This document shows positions 43,242-52,340 of a stretch of 64,000 nucleotides of DNA, one piece after another; position 1 is the first letter of the stretch; each line of letters starts with the position of its first letter. Both the position numbers and the translations under genes were made by a program. The notes beneath the pieces are model-generated. The model was not told the DNA's origin. It was given only the letters and a program-made list of their open reading frames with translations, and searched no databases. Origin of the DNA: Leifsonia sp. PS1209. GTDB lineage: Bacteria; Actinomycetota; Actinomycetes; Actinomycetales; Microbacteriaceae. Location of the stretch: the NCBI RefSeq assembly GCF_012317045.1, contig NZ_CP051154.1, positions 62,001-126,000 of the forward strand. Reading direction: 5' to 3'.

Positions 43242-46200
43242 TTGTATCAGCAGAACCAGCTCGTCGAGATGCGCGTCGACCGTTTTGTGCGCGAGCGTCT
43301 CGCACCCGCCCTGGAGTTCGCATCGGCGCCCGTGACGATCGAGGCGTGGGAGGTGCCGGATGAGCCGGTGCCGTTCGCGCAGGCCGTCACGAACACGTTC
43401 GCGCCGTTCGAGATCGGGCAGGCGTGGGGACGGCCGTGGGGGACCGTCTGGTTCCGGGTGACAGGGACGGTGCCCGCCGACTGGGATGCTGCACCGGACG
43501 ACGTCGAGCTGGTGGTCGATCTCGGCTTCACCGCCGGTCAGGTCGGCTTCCAGGCGGAGGGCCTGGTCTGGGCGACGGACGGCACGATCATCAAGGCGAT
43601 CGAACCGCTCAACGGCTACGTGCGGCTGCGGCTGGCACCAGGTCAGCCGTTCGAGCTGTACATCGAGGCCGCGGCCAACCCGGATGTGGGCAGCGAGTTC
43701 GTCGACTTCGTGCCCACCAAGCTGGGCCGCAAGTCCACGGCGCCGCAGCATCCCATCTACGCGCTGCGCCGACTGGCCGTCGTGCACCGCGACCGCGAGG
43801 TGTGGGAGCTGGTGCAGGACGTGTGGACGGCGCGGGGCCTCGCCGCCGTGCTGCCCGAGCAGTCGCCGCGGCGCGCATCCCTGTTCGCCGCACTGGATGC
43901 GGTGGTGGACGCCGTCGACCCGACCGACGTGCACGGCACGGCGGCGGACGGCCGCGCGGCGCTCGCCGAGGTGCTCGCCTCCCCGGCGGCGGCGACGGCG
44001 CACAAGGTGTTCGCCGTCGGCCACGCGCACATCGACTCCGCCTGGCTGTGGCCGGTGCGCGAGACGATCCGCAAGTGCGCCCGCACGTTCTCGAACGTGC
44101 TCGACCTGATGGACCAGGACCCGGACTTCGTGTTCGCGTGCTCGTCGGCGCAGCAGTTCGCGTGGATGAAGCAGTACTACCCCGAGCTGTTCGAGCGCAT
44201 CCGGACACGCGTGGCCGAAGGGCGGTTCGTGCCGGTCGGCGGCATGTGGGTGGAGTCGGACACGAACATGCCGGGGTCGGAGGCGATGGCCAGGCAGTTC
44301 GTGGAGGGCAAGCGGTTCTTCCTCGAGGAGTTCGGATTCGAGCCGAAAGAGGTGTGGCTGCCCGACTCGTTCGGATACTCCGGCGCGCTCCCTCAGATCG
44401 CGCGCGCGGCGGGCGCCGACTACTTCCTCACGCAGAAAATCTCCTGGAACGAGGTCAACAAGTTCCCGCACCACTCCTTCGAGTGGGAAGGCATCGACGG
44501 CACCAGGATCTTCACCCACTTCCCGCCGGTCGACACGTACAACTCCGTGCTGTCCGGGGCCGAGCTGGCGCACGCCGAGCAGAACTTCGCCGACAAGGGC
44601 AGCGCGAACACCTCGCTCGTGCCGTTCGGGTTCGGCGACGGAGGGGGAGGCCCGACCAGGGAGATGGTCGCGGCGGCCAAGCGCACCGCCGACCTGGAGG
44701 GCTCGCCGATCGTGCGCGTCGCCACCCCGGCCGCGTTCTTCGAGGCCGCCTCGGCCGAGTTCTCACCGGCTCCCGTGTGGGCGGGCGAGCTGTACCTCGA
44801 ATTCCACCGCGGCACGTACACCTCGCAGGCGCGCACCAAGCACGGCAACCGCCGCAGCGAGCACTTGCTGCACGAGGCAGAGCTGTGGGCGACCACAGCC
44901 GCCGTGCGGGCAGGGGCCGACTACCCGGTGGACGAGCTGCGCGCTGCGTGGCAGACGGTCCTGCTTCAGCAGTTCCACGACATCCTGCCCGGCTCGTCGA
45001 TCGGCTGGGTGCACGACCAGGCCGTGGAGAACTACGCGGCGGTGGCTGAGGCGCTGGAGGGCGTGATCGCGCGCTCGGTGGCGGCGCTGGGCGGCGCATC
45101 CGGGGGCGCATCCGGTGCCGCATCCGGAGGCGACGTGGTGTTCAACGCCTCGCCGTTCCTGGTGGACGGCGTGCCGGCGTTCGGTGCAGGGGCAGCATCT
45201 CGGACGGGGGATGCGCGGATCGAGCGCTCCGGAGACGGCTACGTGCTCGCCAACGCGCTGCTCACCGTGACGGTCGACGGGGACGGCCTGGTGGCCTCCA
45301 TCGTCGATGCGGCGTCCGGCCGCGAGGTGCTGCCTCCCGGAACGCGGGCCAACCTGCTGCAGCTGTTCCGCGATACCCCGACGCAGTGGGATGCCTGGGA
45401 CGTGGATGTGGAATACCGCCGGTTCGGCGAAGACCTCACCGCTCTCGACAGCCTCGAGGTGGTCGCCGACGGCGGGAGCAACGGCGGAGACAGCGTCGGG
45501 CTGCGGATCGTGCGCAGCTTCGGGTCGTCGGTGGTCACCCAGACCGTCACGCTCGACGCAGGCTCGGCCGCGCTCGACATCGTCACGCACGTCGACTGGC
45601 ACGAGAAGCAGCGGATGCTGAAGCTCGCGGTCCCCGTGGACGTGCACACCGCATCCGCCCGGTCGGAGATCCAGTTCGGCCACATCGACCGGCCGACGCA
45701 CACGAACACCAGCTGGGACACCGCCCGTTTCGAGACGCCCGCCCACCGCTGGGTGCACGTCGCCGAGGCCGGTTTCGGTGTCGGCGTCGCGAACGACGCG
45801 ACGTACGGTCACGACATCACCCGCCACGCCCGCGACGGGGGAGGAACGTACTCGCTCGTGCGGCAGACGCTGCTGCGGGCGCCGATGTTCCCCGATCCGG
45901 ATGCGGACCAGGGCGAGCACACGCTGCGCACCTCGATCGTCGTCGGCGGTCTGGATGCGGCGATCGAGGCCGGCTACCGGCTCAACCTCCCCGTGCGCGC
46001 CGGGCAGGCGCCAGCGGTCGAGCCGCTGGTGTCGTCGTCGAGCCCCGCAGCGGTGATCGAGACGGTCAAGCTGGCGGAGGACGGCTCCGGCGACGTGGTC
46101 GTGCGACTGTACGAGGCGCACGGCAGCCGCACCACGGCGAGCATCGGCGTGCACTTCCCGCACGCCGGGGTGACGGAGACCGACCTCCTCGAACGCGAGA

Positions 46201-46310
46201 CGGCCACGGATGCGGTGGTCGGCACGACCGGAGACGGCGCCGGTCACGGCCGGGTCGAGCTGACCCTCCGGCCCTTCCAGCTGGTCACCCTCCGCTTCGC
46301 GCGAGGCTGA
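43242..46310 (+). CDS. Alpha-mannosidase, glycoside hydrolase family 38
   Basis: This 1022-residue cytoplasmic enzyme (no signal peptide) has the GH38 catalytic domain with the zinc-site HAHIDSAWLWPVRET (about residue 261), SDTNMPGSEAMARQF, and the nucleophile Asp in WLPDSFGYSGALPQ (about residue 376), followed by the mid helical and C-terminal beta domains. The start is a TTG preceded by AAGGAG at 5 bp; the first in-frame ATG is 9 codons later and has no such site. It hydrolyses alpha-mannosidic bonds of imported oligosaccharides such as fungal or plant N-glycan fragments. Confidence 0.93.
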   Translation: MYQQNQLVEMRVDRFVRERLAPALEFASAPVTIEAWEVPDEPVPFAQAVTNTFAPFEIGQAWGRPWGTVWFRVTGTVPADWDAAPDDVELVVDLGFTAGQVGFQAEGLVWATDGTIIKAIEPLNGYVRLRLAPGQPFELYIEAAANPDVGSEFVDFVPTKLGRKSTAPQHPIYALRRLAVVHRDREVWELVQDVWTARGLAAVLPEQSPRRASLFAALDAVVDAVDPTDVHGTAADGRAALAEVLASPAAATAHKVFAVGHAHIDSAWLWPVRETIRKCARTFSNVLDLMDQDPDFVFACSSAQQFAWMKQYYPELFERIRTRVAEGRFVPVGGMWVESDTNMPGSEAMARQFVEGKRFFLEEFGFEPKEVWLPDSFGYSGALPQIARAAGADYFLTQKISWNEVNKFPHHSFEWEGIDGTRIFTHFPPVDTYNSVLSGAELAHAEQNFADKGSANTSLVPFGFGDGGGGPTREMVAAAKRTADLEGSPIVRVATPAAFFEAASAEFSPAPVWAGELYLEFHRGTYTSQARTKHGNRRSEHLLHEAELWATTAAVRAGADYPVDELRAAWQTVLLQQFHDILPGSSIGWVHDQAVENYAAVAEALEGVIARSVAALGGASGGASGAASGGDVVFNASPFLVDGVPAFGAGAASRTGDARIERSGDGYVLANALLTVTVDGDGLVASIVDAASGREVLPPGTRANLLQLFRDTPTQWDAWDVDVEYRRFGEDLTALDSLEVVADGGSNGGDSVGLRIVRSFGSSVVTQTVTLDAGSAALDIVTHVDWHEKQRMLKLAVPVDVHTASARSEIQFGHIDRPTHTNTSWDTARFETPAHRWVHVAEAGFGVGVANDATYGHDITRHARDGGGTYSLVRQTLLRAPMFPDPDADQGEHTLRTSIVVGGLDAAIEAGYRLNLPVRAGQAPAVEPLVSSSSPAAVIETVKLAEDGSGDVVVRLYEAHGSRTTASIGVHFPHAGVTETDLLERETATDAVVGTTGDGAGHGRVELTLRPFQLVTLRFARG

Positions 46311-46321
46311 CCCCAGACTGT

Positions 46322-46351
46322 CCGCCCCGGGCCGCGCGAACCCCGGGGCGG
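46322..46351 (+). terminator. Terminator of the mannosidase operon
   Basis: CCGCCCCGGG and CCCGGGGCGG form a perfect 10-bp stem 12 bp after the mannosidase stop. Nothing else is seen up to 46425. Confidence 0.65.
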
Positions 46352-46425
46352 GCATCCTCACGTCCCCGAACTGGGGTGCACTGCGCGGTCCGAAGCCCCC
46401 TCCGCGCCCGGTTATCCTGTCGGAA

Positions 46426-47088
46426 ATGACGATCAACGGGTGGAGACGCAGAGCGCTGGTGGTCGAGGACCACGCGCTGATGCGTTCCCTCGTCGCCGAG
46501 GCGCTCGAACGGCGCGGGTTCGACGTCACGCCCGCCGCGTCCGCCGCCGAAGCGCTGCGCCTGGCCGACACGGCTGACCCCGATCTACTGGTCACCGACA
46601 TCGACCTGGGGGAGCGGCCGAACGGCCTGGAGCTGGCGACCATCCTCCGCGAGCGCGCGCCGCACATCGCCATCGTGTTCCTCAGCAACCTGTCGAGGGA
46701 GGCGGCCGTCGCGCGTGCGCGGGAGACGGTGAGCGGCGCGTCGTTCGTGAACAAGGGCGCCATCGAGGACATCGACGAACTGGTCGCCGCCGCCGAGGCG
46801 GCGCTGGCGGAGCGTCCGCTCTCTCGGGAGGCGCCGGAGGGCGACGGCCGGGCCGCCATGCTGCGGCTGAGCGAAGCGCAGCTGGAGACCACGCGGCTGC
46901 TCGCCGCGGGCTTCTCGAACGCCGAGATCGCCCGCCGCCGCGGGGTGACCGTGCGCGCCGTCGAGAAGAGCGTCGAGCGGATCTTCAGCGCGCTCGGCGT
47001 CTCCGGAGACGACCGCGTGACCCCGAGGGTCGCAGCGGCGACGCTCTACACGGCCACGTTCGGCGACCCGCGCACGGGCCTCGGCTGA
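46426..47088 (+). CDS. LuxR-type response regulator
   Basis: This 220-residue protein has a receiver domain (LVVEDHALMRSLVAEAL; acceptor Asp in LLVTDIDLG; Lys in FVNKG) and a C-terminal LuxR-like HTH (LSEAQLETTRLLAAGFSNAEIARRR split, then VEKSVERIFSALGV). It lies 17 bp before a membrane histidine-kinase-like gene. Signal and targets are unknown. Confidence 0.85.
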   Translation: MTINGWRRRALVVEDHALMRSLVAEALERRGFDVTPAASAAEALRLADTADPDLLVTDIDLGERPNGLELATILRERAPHIAIVFLSNLSREAAVARARETVSGASFVNKGAIEDIDELVAAAEAALAERPLSREAPEGDGRAAMLRLSEAQLETTRLLAAGFSNAEIARRRGVTVRAVEKSVERIFSALGVSGDDRVTPRVAAATLYTATFGDPRTGLG

Positions 47089-47105
47089 GGGCGGGTGAGC
47101 GTCCG

Positions 47106-48845
47106 ATGAACCTCGTCTCCACCCGCCGCCTGCTCGCCAGGGCGACCGGACGCAACGCCATCACCTGGTGGACCTGGATCATCACCTTCCCGTTCGCCAT
47201 GACGGTCATGTCGGGCCTGCAGTACGTCGACGGCGGCCGGTCGCTCGGGCGCGCCGCCGCCGTCGCGGGCGTCGAGCACATCGGCATCGGCGTGCTCCTG
47301 GCGGCGGCGTACGGGATCCTGCAGGTGACGCCCGACCGGATGCGCGCCGTCGTCGCGCTGCTGCTGTTCGCAGCGGTCGGCGCCGCCCGGCCGTTCGTGT
47401 TCCTCGGGTCGGCCGCGCTGCTCGGCATTCCGGTGACGGTCGGGGAGCTCGGCGTCCGCGTCGCCATCAACGTCGTCACCTGCCTGTCGGTGTTCTCCCT
47501 CATCGCCATCGGCGTCGACCTGGTGCGCGACCACCGCGGCGTGTTCCGGCGTCTCAACGCCGTGCGGCAGGCGGCGGAGGCCGACGAGCTGGCCGCTCTG
47601 GGCCGCATCCGGAACCTGCGGGCGGTGTCGGTGGATGCGGTGCTCGCGCAGATCGAGGACGCCGCAGCCCCCGCGATGCTCGCCGGCATCGAACCGGCGG
47701 ACGCCTCGCGGCTGCTGCGCTCGCTGGCGAACGACATCGTGCGTCCGGCGAGCCACGAGCTGTACGTCGCCGAGGAGGCGCAGCCCGCGCGCCAGGAGGT
47801 TCGTGCGGAGTCGCGCGCGGAGGCTGCGGCTGAGCCGCCGGCGCCGGCGCCGGGACGGATCGGCTGGCTGCGCTCGGTGGTCAGCGGCATCCGGCCGGCT
47901 CCCGCGCTCCCGACAGCCGTGCTGTTCGTCGGGATGGTCGCGCCGTTCGCCGTCGGGGAGTACGGGATCGGGGTGGCTCTCGGGCAGACGCCCGCCTCCC
48001 TGATCATCCTGCTGCTGGGAAACATCGCCGTGGCCAAACTCTCCTCGCGGGTGAAACGTGCGGGAGCCCGGGTTGCAACCGTGCTGACCGGTTACATCGC
48101 GGTGGGCGTGCTGCTGACGGTCGAGAGCTCCCTGTTCCTGCGCGCGGCCGGGTACTCGACCACGCTGATCGCGTTCCAGGCTTTCGTCTACCCGGTGGTC
48201 GCGGCAGCGGTCGCCCTGGTGTCGTCGCTCTCCGTACGCGTGCGCGCCGACCAGAGCGCCATCGAGGAGTCTATGCAGGCCGCGGTCGACTCCGCGGCTC
48301 GGGCGCGGGCCGAATACGACCACGAGCGCGAAGGCATCGCCCGGCTGCTCCACTCCGGCGTCCAGTCCGAGCTGATCGCCAGCGCCCTCGCCGTCGGGAT
48401 GAGCGGCGGCACCCCCGCGGACGCGTCCGCCGCCGTGCGCGACGCCGTCGACCGCATCCGGAGCGAACTGCGGGGCGCGCGGCCGAGGACGGACGCGCGC
48501 ACCCGCATCCGGATGCTCGCGGACAGCTGGCGTTCGGCGATGACCCTCGACGTGCGCATCGACGACGAGGTCTGGGGTCGCCTCGACGGCGACGACCGCC
48601 GCTGCGAGGCGGTGGTGGATGCGATGTCCGAGGGCCTCGCCAACGCGGTGCGGCACGGCGACGGATCCCCGGTGACCCTGGAGCTCGAACGCGGCGAGGA
48701 CGACGGCGTACTGGTGCTCGTGACCTCCGGCGGCGAACTCGCCTCGCCGGGCGCGGGCATCGGGCTGAAAGACCTCGCGGGCCGCGCAGAGGTCGCGCTG
48801 CGCGAACGCGCGGGCGGCGTCGAACTGGCCGTCGCGATCCGCTGA
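47106..48845 (+). CDS. Membrane histidine kinase-like protein
   Basis: This 579-residue protein has two blocks of membrane helices (residues ~20-145 and ~290-385), separated by a polar region of about 140 residues. A short DHp-like segment with His in IARLLHSGVQSELIASAL follows. The HATPase_c-like C-terminus has SEGLANAVRHGDG as N-box and GAGIGLKDLAGRAEVAL as the G2 region. It probably signals to the response regulator encoded just upstream. The two-block membrane layout is unusual for the NarL-type kinases. Confidence 0.78.
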   Translation: MNLVSTRRLLARATGRNAITWWTWIITFPFAMTVMSGLQYVDGGRSLGRAAAVAGVEHIGIGVLLAAAYGILQVTPDRMRAVVALLLFAAVGAARPFVFLGSAALLGIPVTVGELGVRVAINVVTCLSVFSLIAIGVDLVRDHRGVFRRLNAVRQAAEADELAALGRIRNLRAVSVDAVLAQIEDAAAPAMLAGIEPADASRLLRSLANDIVRPASHELYVAEEAQPARQEVRAESRAEAAAEPPAPAPGRIGWLRSVVSGIRPAPALPTAVLFVGMVAPFAVGEYGIGVALGQTPASLIILLLGNIAVAKLSSRVKRAGARVATVLTGYIAVGVLLTVESSLFLRAAGYSTTLIAFQAFVYPVVAAAVALVSSLSVRVRADQSAIEESMQAAVDSAARARAEYDHEREGIARLLHSGVQSELIASALAVGMSGGTPADASAAVRDAVDRIRSELRGARPRTDARTRIRMLADSWRSAMTLDVRIDDEVWGRLDGDDRRCEAVVDAMSEGLANAVRHGDGSPVTLELERGEDDGVLVLVTSGGELASPGAGIGLKDLAGRAEVALRERAGGVELAVAIR

Positions 48846-48972
48846 TTCCGGTCGCGATCAGGGGTGTTCACGCGCCTCTGTCGTAACAGCCGTACCCCGC
48901 CGGTCCTCCAAAACGCGGACATCGTAGATTTGGATGCATCAACGCGGAGCGATCCGTGCTGAAACCCCCGGT

Positions 48973-49018
48973 CAGGGGCCCATTCCTGCGTGACCCGAAC
49001 GCGCGGGACGGGCCCCTG
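48973..49018. promoter_or_regulatory. Inverted repeat in the leader of the M15-like gene
   Basis: CAGGGGCCC (48973-48981) and GGGCCCCTG (49010-49018) are exact complements around a 28-base loop that itself holds complementary GC stretches. It may be a terminator of the kinase gene or a leader RNA structure. The gap 48846-49032 has no gene. Confidence 0.4.
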
Positions 49019-49032
49019 CGGCCGGGAAATCC

Positions 49033-50151
49033 ATGCATGTTGATGGAACCTTCAGGCGAAATCGGGTAAAACTAGTCAGTACGCGTTTGCGCCAGGCCCG
49101 GCGCATTACCCCCGCTCAGAAAGCCTACGGTTTGCCCCAGTCCAGTGCCCCGTCGCGGTCTCGCCGCACCTATCGGGCTCCGGTCGTCGTCGACGTCCAG
49201 GAGCCGGCGGAGCTCTCGACGGACCCCGGACAGGTATTCGTGAGCCGTCGTGCACGCGTCGAGCACGAGCGTCAGCGGCCCGCGAAGCGCGAGCGCATCG
49301 TGGTCAAGCCGACCAGGCGATCCGCTGCTGCCGCCGCGCGCGCTGCCGCACAGCCAGGACCCGCCGCCGCTCCCACGCGGGGCATCTTCCGCACGGTGCA
49401 CGTCACGCACCGCAAGCGGTTCGGCTTCCACGCCGCCGTGCTCCTCGCGCTGACCGCGTTCTTCGGCACCGCCGCCCTGCCCGCATACGCGAGCACCAAC
49501 GAGGCGTCGCCGATGGGCAACGCCCGCACCGCCCTCGCCGTGCAGACCCTCACCAGCGGAGACGTCACCGCACAGGTCGTCTCCCGCGACGGGCTGCAGA
49601 TCGCCGAGTCGCCGCAGATGCTCGACTCGACCATGAACACCTCGGTGTCGCCGAGCGTCGAAGCGCTGGCCGTCCAGCTCATGGGCGCTGTCGCATCCGG
49701 TCGGCTCGTCGGCTCGACCCCCAACCACATCCCGGAGATCGCGGACCTCGCCGAAGGCAACGCCGTTCCGGGATGCGGTGTGGACTACCGCGTCCTGCAG
49801 AGCATCTCCGTGGCGTTGCAGCACTTCTCGCAGGTGGGCGTCAGCGACATCAACCGCCGCTGCACCGGCCAGATCGAGGGCGCCGGGACCGAATCGTCCC
49901 ACTACGCAAACGGCGGCGGCCACGCCGTCGACTTCTACCTCCTCGACGGCGCCCCGCTCACCGGCGGCGACTCGCGCTCTCTCGAACTCATCCGCCTGCT
50001 CGACCCGCTGGTGCCGAACGGCTCCGGCCTCGGCCAGATCAACTGCCGGTCGTCGATCAGCGTCGAGAACTTCAAGCCGTTCGACGACACCTGCAACCAC
50101 CTGCACATCGACTTCGGCAACGCCACAGGGCCCACGCTCGCCGGAGGCTGA
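49033..50151 (+). CDS. Secreted protein with peptidase M15-like C-terminal domain
   Basis: The 372-residue protein has a long basic, Ala/Arg/Pro-rich N-terminus (~130 residues), one hydrophobic segment (HAAVLLALTAFFGTAALPAYAS, in two parts, about residues 133-155) ending in a plausible cleavage site, and a C-terminal domain with SSHYANGGGHAVDFYLLDG and CNHLHIDFG. These His/Asp residues match the SxHxxGxAxD...HxH zinc pattern of D,D-peptidases (M15/VanY-like), so cell-wall hydrolysis is likely. Disulfides are suggested by Cys residues GCGVDY, RRCTG, INCRSS and DTCNH. The true start is uncertain. Confidence 0.7.
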   Translation: MHVDGTFRRNRVKLVSTRLRQARRITPAQKAYGLPQSSAPSRSRRTYRAPVVVDVQEPAELSTDPGQVFVSRRARVEHERQRPAKRERIVVKPTRRSAAAAARAAAQPGPAAAPTRGIFRTVHVTHRKRFGFHAAVLLALTAFFGTAALPAYASTNEASPMGNARTALAVQTLTSGDVTAQVVSRDGLQIAESPQMLDSTMNTSVSPSVEALAVQLMGAVASGRLVGSTPNHIPEIADLAEGNAVPGCGVDYRVLQSISVALQHFSQVGVSDINRRCTGQIEGAGTESSHYANGGGHAVDFYLLDGAPLTGGDSRSLELIRLLDPLVPNGSGLGQINCRSSISVENFKPFDDTCNHLHIDFGNATGPTLAGG

Positions 50152-50256
50152 TCGCCGCCGCTGATCGCCGCAGCCGATCGCGCCCTCGCCTCACCGCGCG
50201 CCGTCCTCTACGCTGGCCGTAGCCGGCACGGCACCGGCATCAGCGAGAGGACACCC

Positions 50257-50700
50257 GTGGTCAGCTTCCGAACAACCCTGTCGGCCGGCGGCGGGAACAA
50301 CGTCGGCATCGTCGTGCCAGAAGAGGTCGTGCTCGGCTTCGACCGAGGCAAGCGCGTCCCCGTCGTGGTGACCATCGACGGCGGGTACAGCTACCGGAAC
50401 ACCATCGCGTCGATGGGCGGCCGCTATCTGATCTCGTTCAACTCCGAGACCAGGGCGGCGACGGGCCGCGGCGCGGGCGACGAGGTCGAGGTCACGCTCG
50501 AGGTCGACGACGCACCGCGCACGGTCGAGGTGCCGGCCGACCTCGCCGCAGCGTTCGAGGCCGATCCGGCGGCGGCGCAGGCGTGGGCAGCCCTGTCGTA
50601 CAGCAAGCAGCGTGCGCACGCGCTCTCCATCGACGGCGCCAAGAGCGCGGACACCAGGGCCAGGCGCGTGCAGGGCGTCATCGACGCGCTCCACGCGTAG
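50257..50700 (+). CDS. DUF1905/YdeI-like protein
   Basis: This 147-residue protein starts at a GTG and combines a DUF1905 beta-barrel (VSFRTTLSAGGGNNVGIVVP, GRYLISFNSETRAATGRGAGDEVEVTLE) with a C-terminal YdeI/OmdA-like helical region (AQAWAALSYSKQRAHALSIDGAKSADTRARRV, split). YdeI-type proteins have been linked to bacteriocin or stress protection, but biochemical function is unknown. It stands alone. Confidence 0.8.
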   Translation: MVSFRTTLSAGGGNNVGIVVPEEVVLGFDRGKRVPVVVTIDGGYSYRNTIASMGGRYLISFNSETRAATGRGAGDEVEVTLEVDDAPRTVEVPADLAAAFEADPAAAQAWAALSYSKQRAHALSIDGAKSADTRARRVQGVIDALHA

Positions 50701-50785
50701 CGCGGCCGGGGGGCCGGGCACGGGCGTCCAGCCCGCTCATAGCTGCGGCCTAGCGTCCGCCGATTTCCGCGCGGATAGTGGAGGG

Positions 50786-52285
50786 GTGACCCCCGATCAG
50801 AAAACACCTGCGCTCTCTCGCCGCGCGCTGATCACCGGCGGCAGCATGCTCGGCGTCGGCGTCGCCGCGAGTCTTTTCGCCGCCACCCGGCCGGGCTCCG
50901 GCTCGTCCGCCGCAACGCGCCAGGCCACGCCGTCGCCGACGGCCACCGCTCAGCCGGTGCTCCGCTCGTTCGTCAGCACCGACCTCACCGTCCCCGCAAT
51001 CACCTCCTGGAAGACCGGCACGACCGCGCCCGGCTTCCTGTTCGTGACGCAGCAGGTGAAGGGCTTCAACGGAGCGATCGTGCGGGAGAGCGGCGAGCCG
51101 GTCTGGATCGAGCCGACCAAGGCCAACGTCACCGACCTCAAGGTGCAGACCTACAAGGGCGAACCCGTGCTCACGTACTGGACGGGCACCAGCACGGGCG
51201 GGCATGGCTCCGGCACCGGCAGGATCCTCGATTCCACCTACGCGACCATCGCTACGGTCTCCGCGGGAAACGACCTCGACGTCGACCTGCACGAGTTCAA
51301 CCTCACCGACCGGGGCACCGCCCTCATCACCGTCTACGTGACGAAGCCCGCCGACCTCAGCTCGATCGGCGGCCCCAAGAACGGCTACGTCTTCGACTGC
51401 CACGTGCAGGAGATCGACGTGGAGACCGGAAAGGTGCTGCTCGACTGGTCGGCGCTCGACCACATCCCGGTCGCGGAGACCTACCTCGGGCTGACGCAGG
51501 ATCCCGGGCACGACGGCAAGACCGCCGGCCGCGCGTTCGACGCCTACCACCTGAACGCGGTGGAGGAGGACGGCGACCGCATCCTCGTCTCCGCCAGGCA
51601 CACGCACACGATCTACTCGATCGACCGGGTGACCGGCGAGGTGAAATGGCGGTTCGGTGGCAGGAGGAGCGACATCGCCGTGGCGAAGGATGCGGTGTTC
51701 GCCTGGCAGCACGACGTGCGCAGGCACCAGGACGGCAGCATCACCCTCTTCGACAACCACCTCTACTCGGGCACCGACGGCGCATCCAGGGGGATGCGGT
51801 TCTCGCTCGACGCGACGGAGACGACGGCCACCCTGGAACAGTCGTACAGCTACGACGGTCACCTCGGGACCGCGATGGGCAGCGTCGAGGTGCTCCCCAA
51901 CGGGAACGTCATCGTCGGCTGGGGCACCGACCCATCGGTCACGGAGTTCACCGCAGCGGGCGACGCGGTGTACGAGGCCACGCTCGGCGCCATCTCGTAC
52001 CGCGCCTCGCGGCACCCCTGGACGGCGCATCCCACCACCGCGCCCGCGGTCGCCGTGCGCGAGGAGGGCGAGAAGACGCGCGTGTTCGCCAGCTGGAACG
52101 GCGCGACGGAGGTGCGATCGTGGCGCGTGCTCGCCTCCACCTCGGGCGAGCCGGTGCCGGTGGGAACCGTGAAGCGCTCCGGGTTCGAGACCTCCCTCCT
52201 GATCGAGCGGGCTCAGCGCGTCGCCGTTCAGGCACTGGATGCGGACGGCGAAGTTCTCGGCGCATCCAGGACCATCAGCGCCTGA
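50786..52285 (+). CDS. Arylsulfotransferase (ASST)-family secreted protein
   Basis: This 499-residue protein starts at a GTG and carries a Tat-like signal (SRRALITGGSMLGVGVAAS). The rest is a beta-propeller of the PF14269 arylsulfotransferase type: LDVDLHEFNLTDRGTALITVY, VFDCHVQEIDVETGKVLLDW, YHLNAVEEDGDRILVSARHTH, WQHDVRRHQDGSITLFDN with conserved His residues. Members are mostly uncharacterised; true sulfate transfer is not proven. No partner genes are adjacent. Confidence 0.82.
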   Translation: MTPDQKTPALSRRALITGGSMLGVGVAASLFAATRPGSGSSAATRQATPSPTATAQPVLRSFVSTDLTVPAITSWKTGTTAPGFLFVTQQVKGFNGAIVRESGEPVWIEPTKANVTDLKVQTYKGEPVLTYWTGTSTGGHGSGTGRILDSTYATIATVSAGNDLDVDLHEFNLTDRGTALITVYVTKPADLSSIGGPKNGYVFDCHVQEIDVETGKVLLDWSALDHIPVAETYLGLTQDPGHDGKTAGRAFDAYHLNAVEEDGDRILVSARHTHTIYSIDRVTGEVKWRFGGRRSDIAVAKDAVFAWQHDVRRHQDGSITLFDNHLYSGTDGASRGMRFSLDATETTATLEQSYSYDGHLGTAMGSVEVLPNGNVIVGWGTDPSVTEFTAAGDAVYEATLGAISYRASRHPWTAHPTTAPAVAVREEGEKTRVFASWNGATEVRSWRVLASTSGEPVPVGTVKRSGFETSLLIERAQRVAVQALDADGEVLGASRTISA

Positions 52286-52340
52286 CCACACACCCCCCGG
52301 GGCTCTGGTGCTCGCCGCGCGACGGGCCTAGCGTGGCCCC

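Noticed and set aside
48846..49032. c-di-AMP (ydaO) riboswitch before the cell-wall hydrolase-like gene
   Set aside because: Such riboswitches often precede wall hydrolases in actinobacteria, but the conserved GGGGAACC-type and 3' motifs were not found; only a simple inverted repeat is seen.
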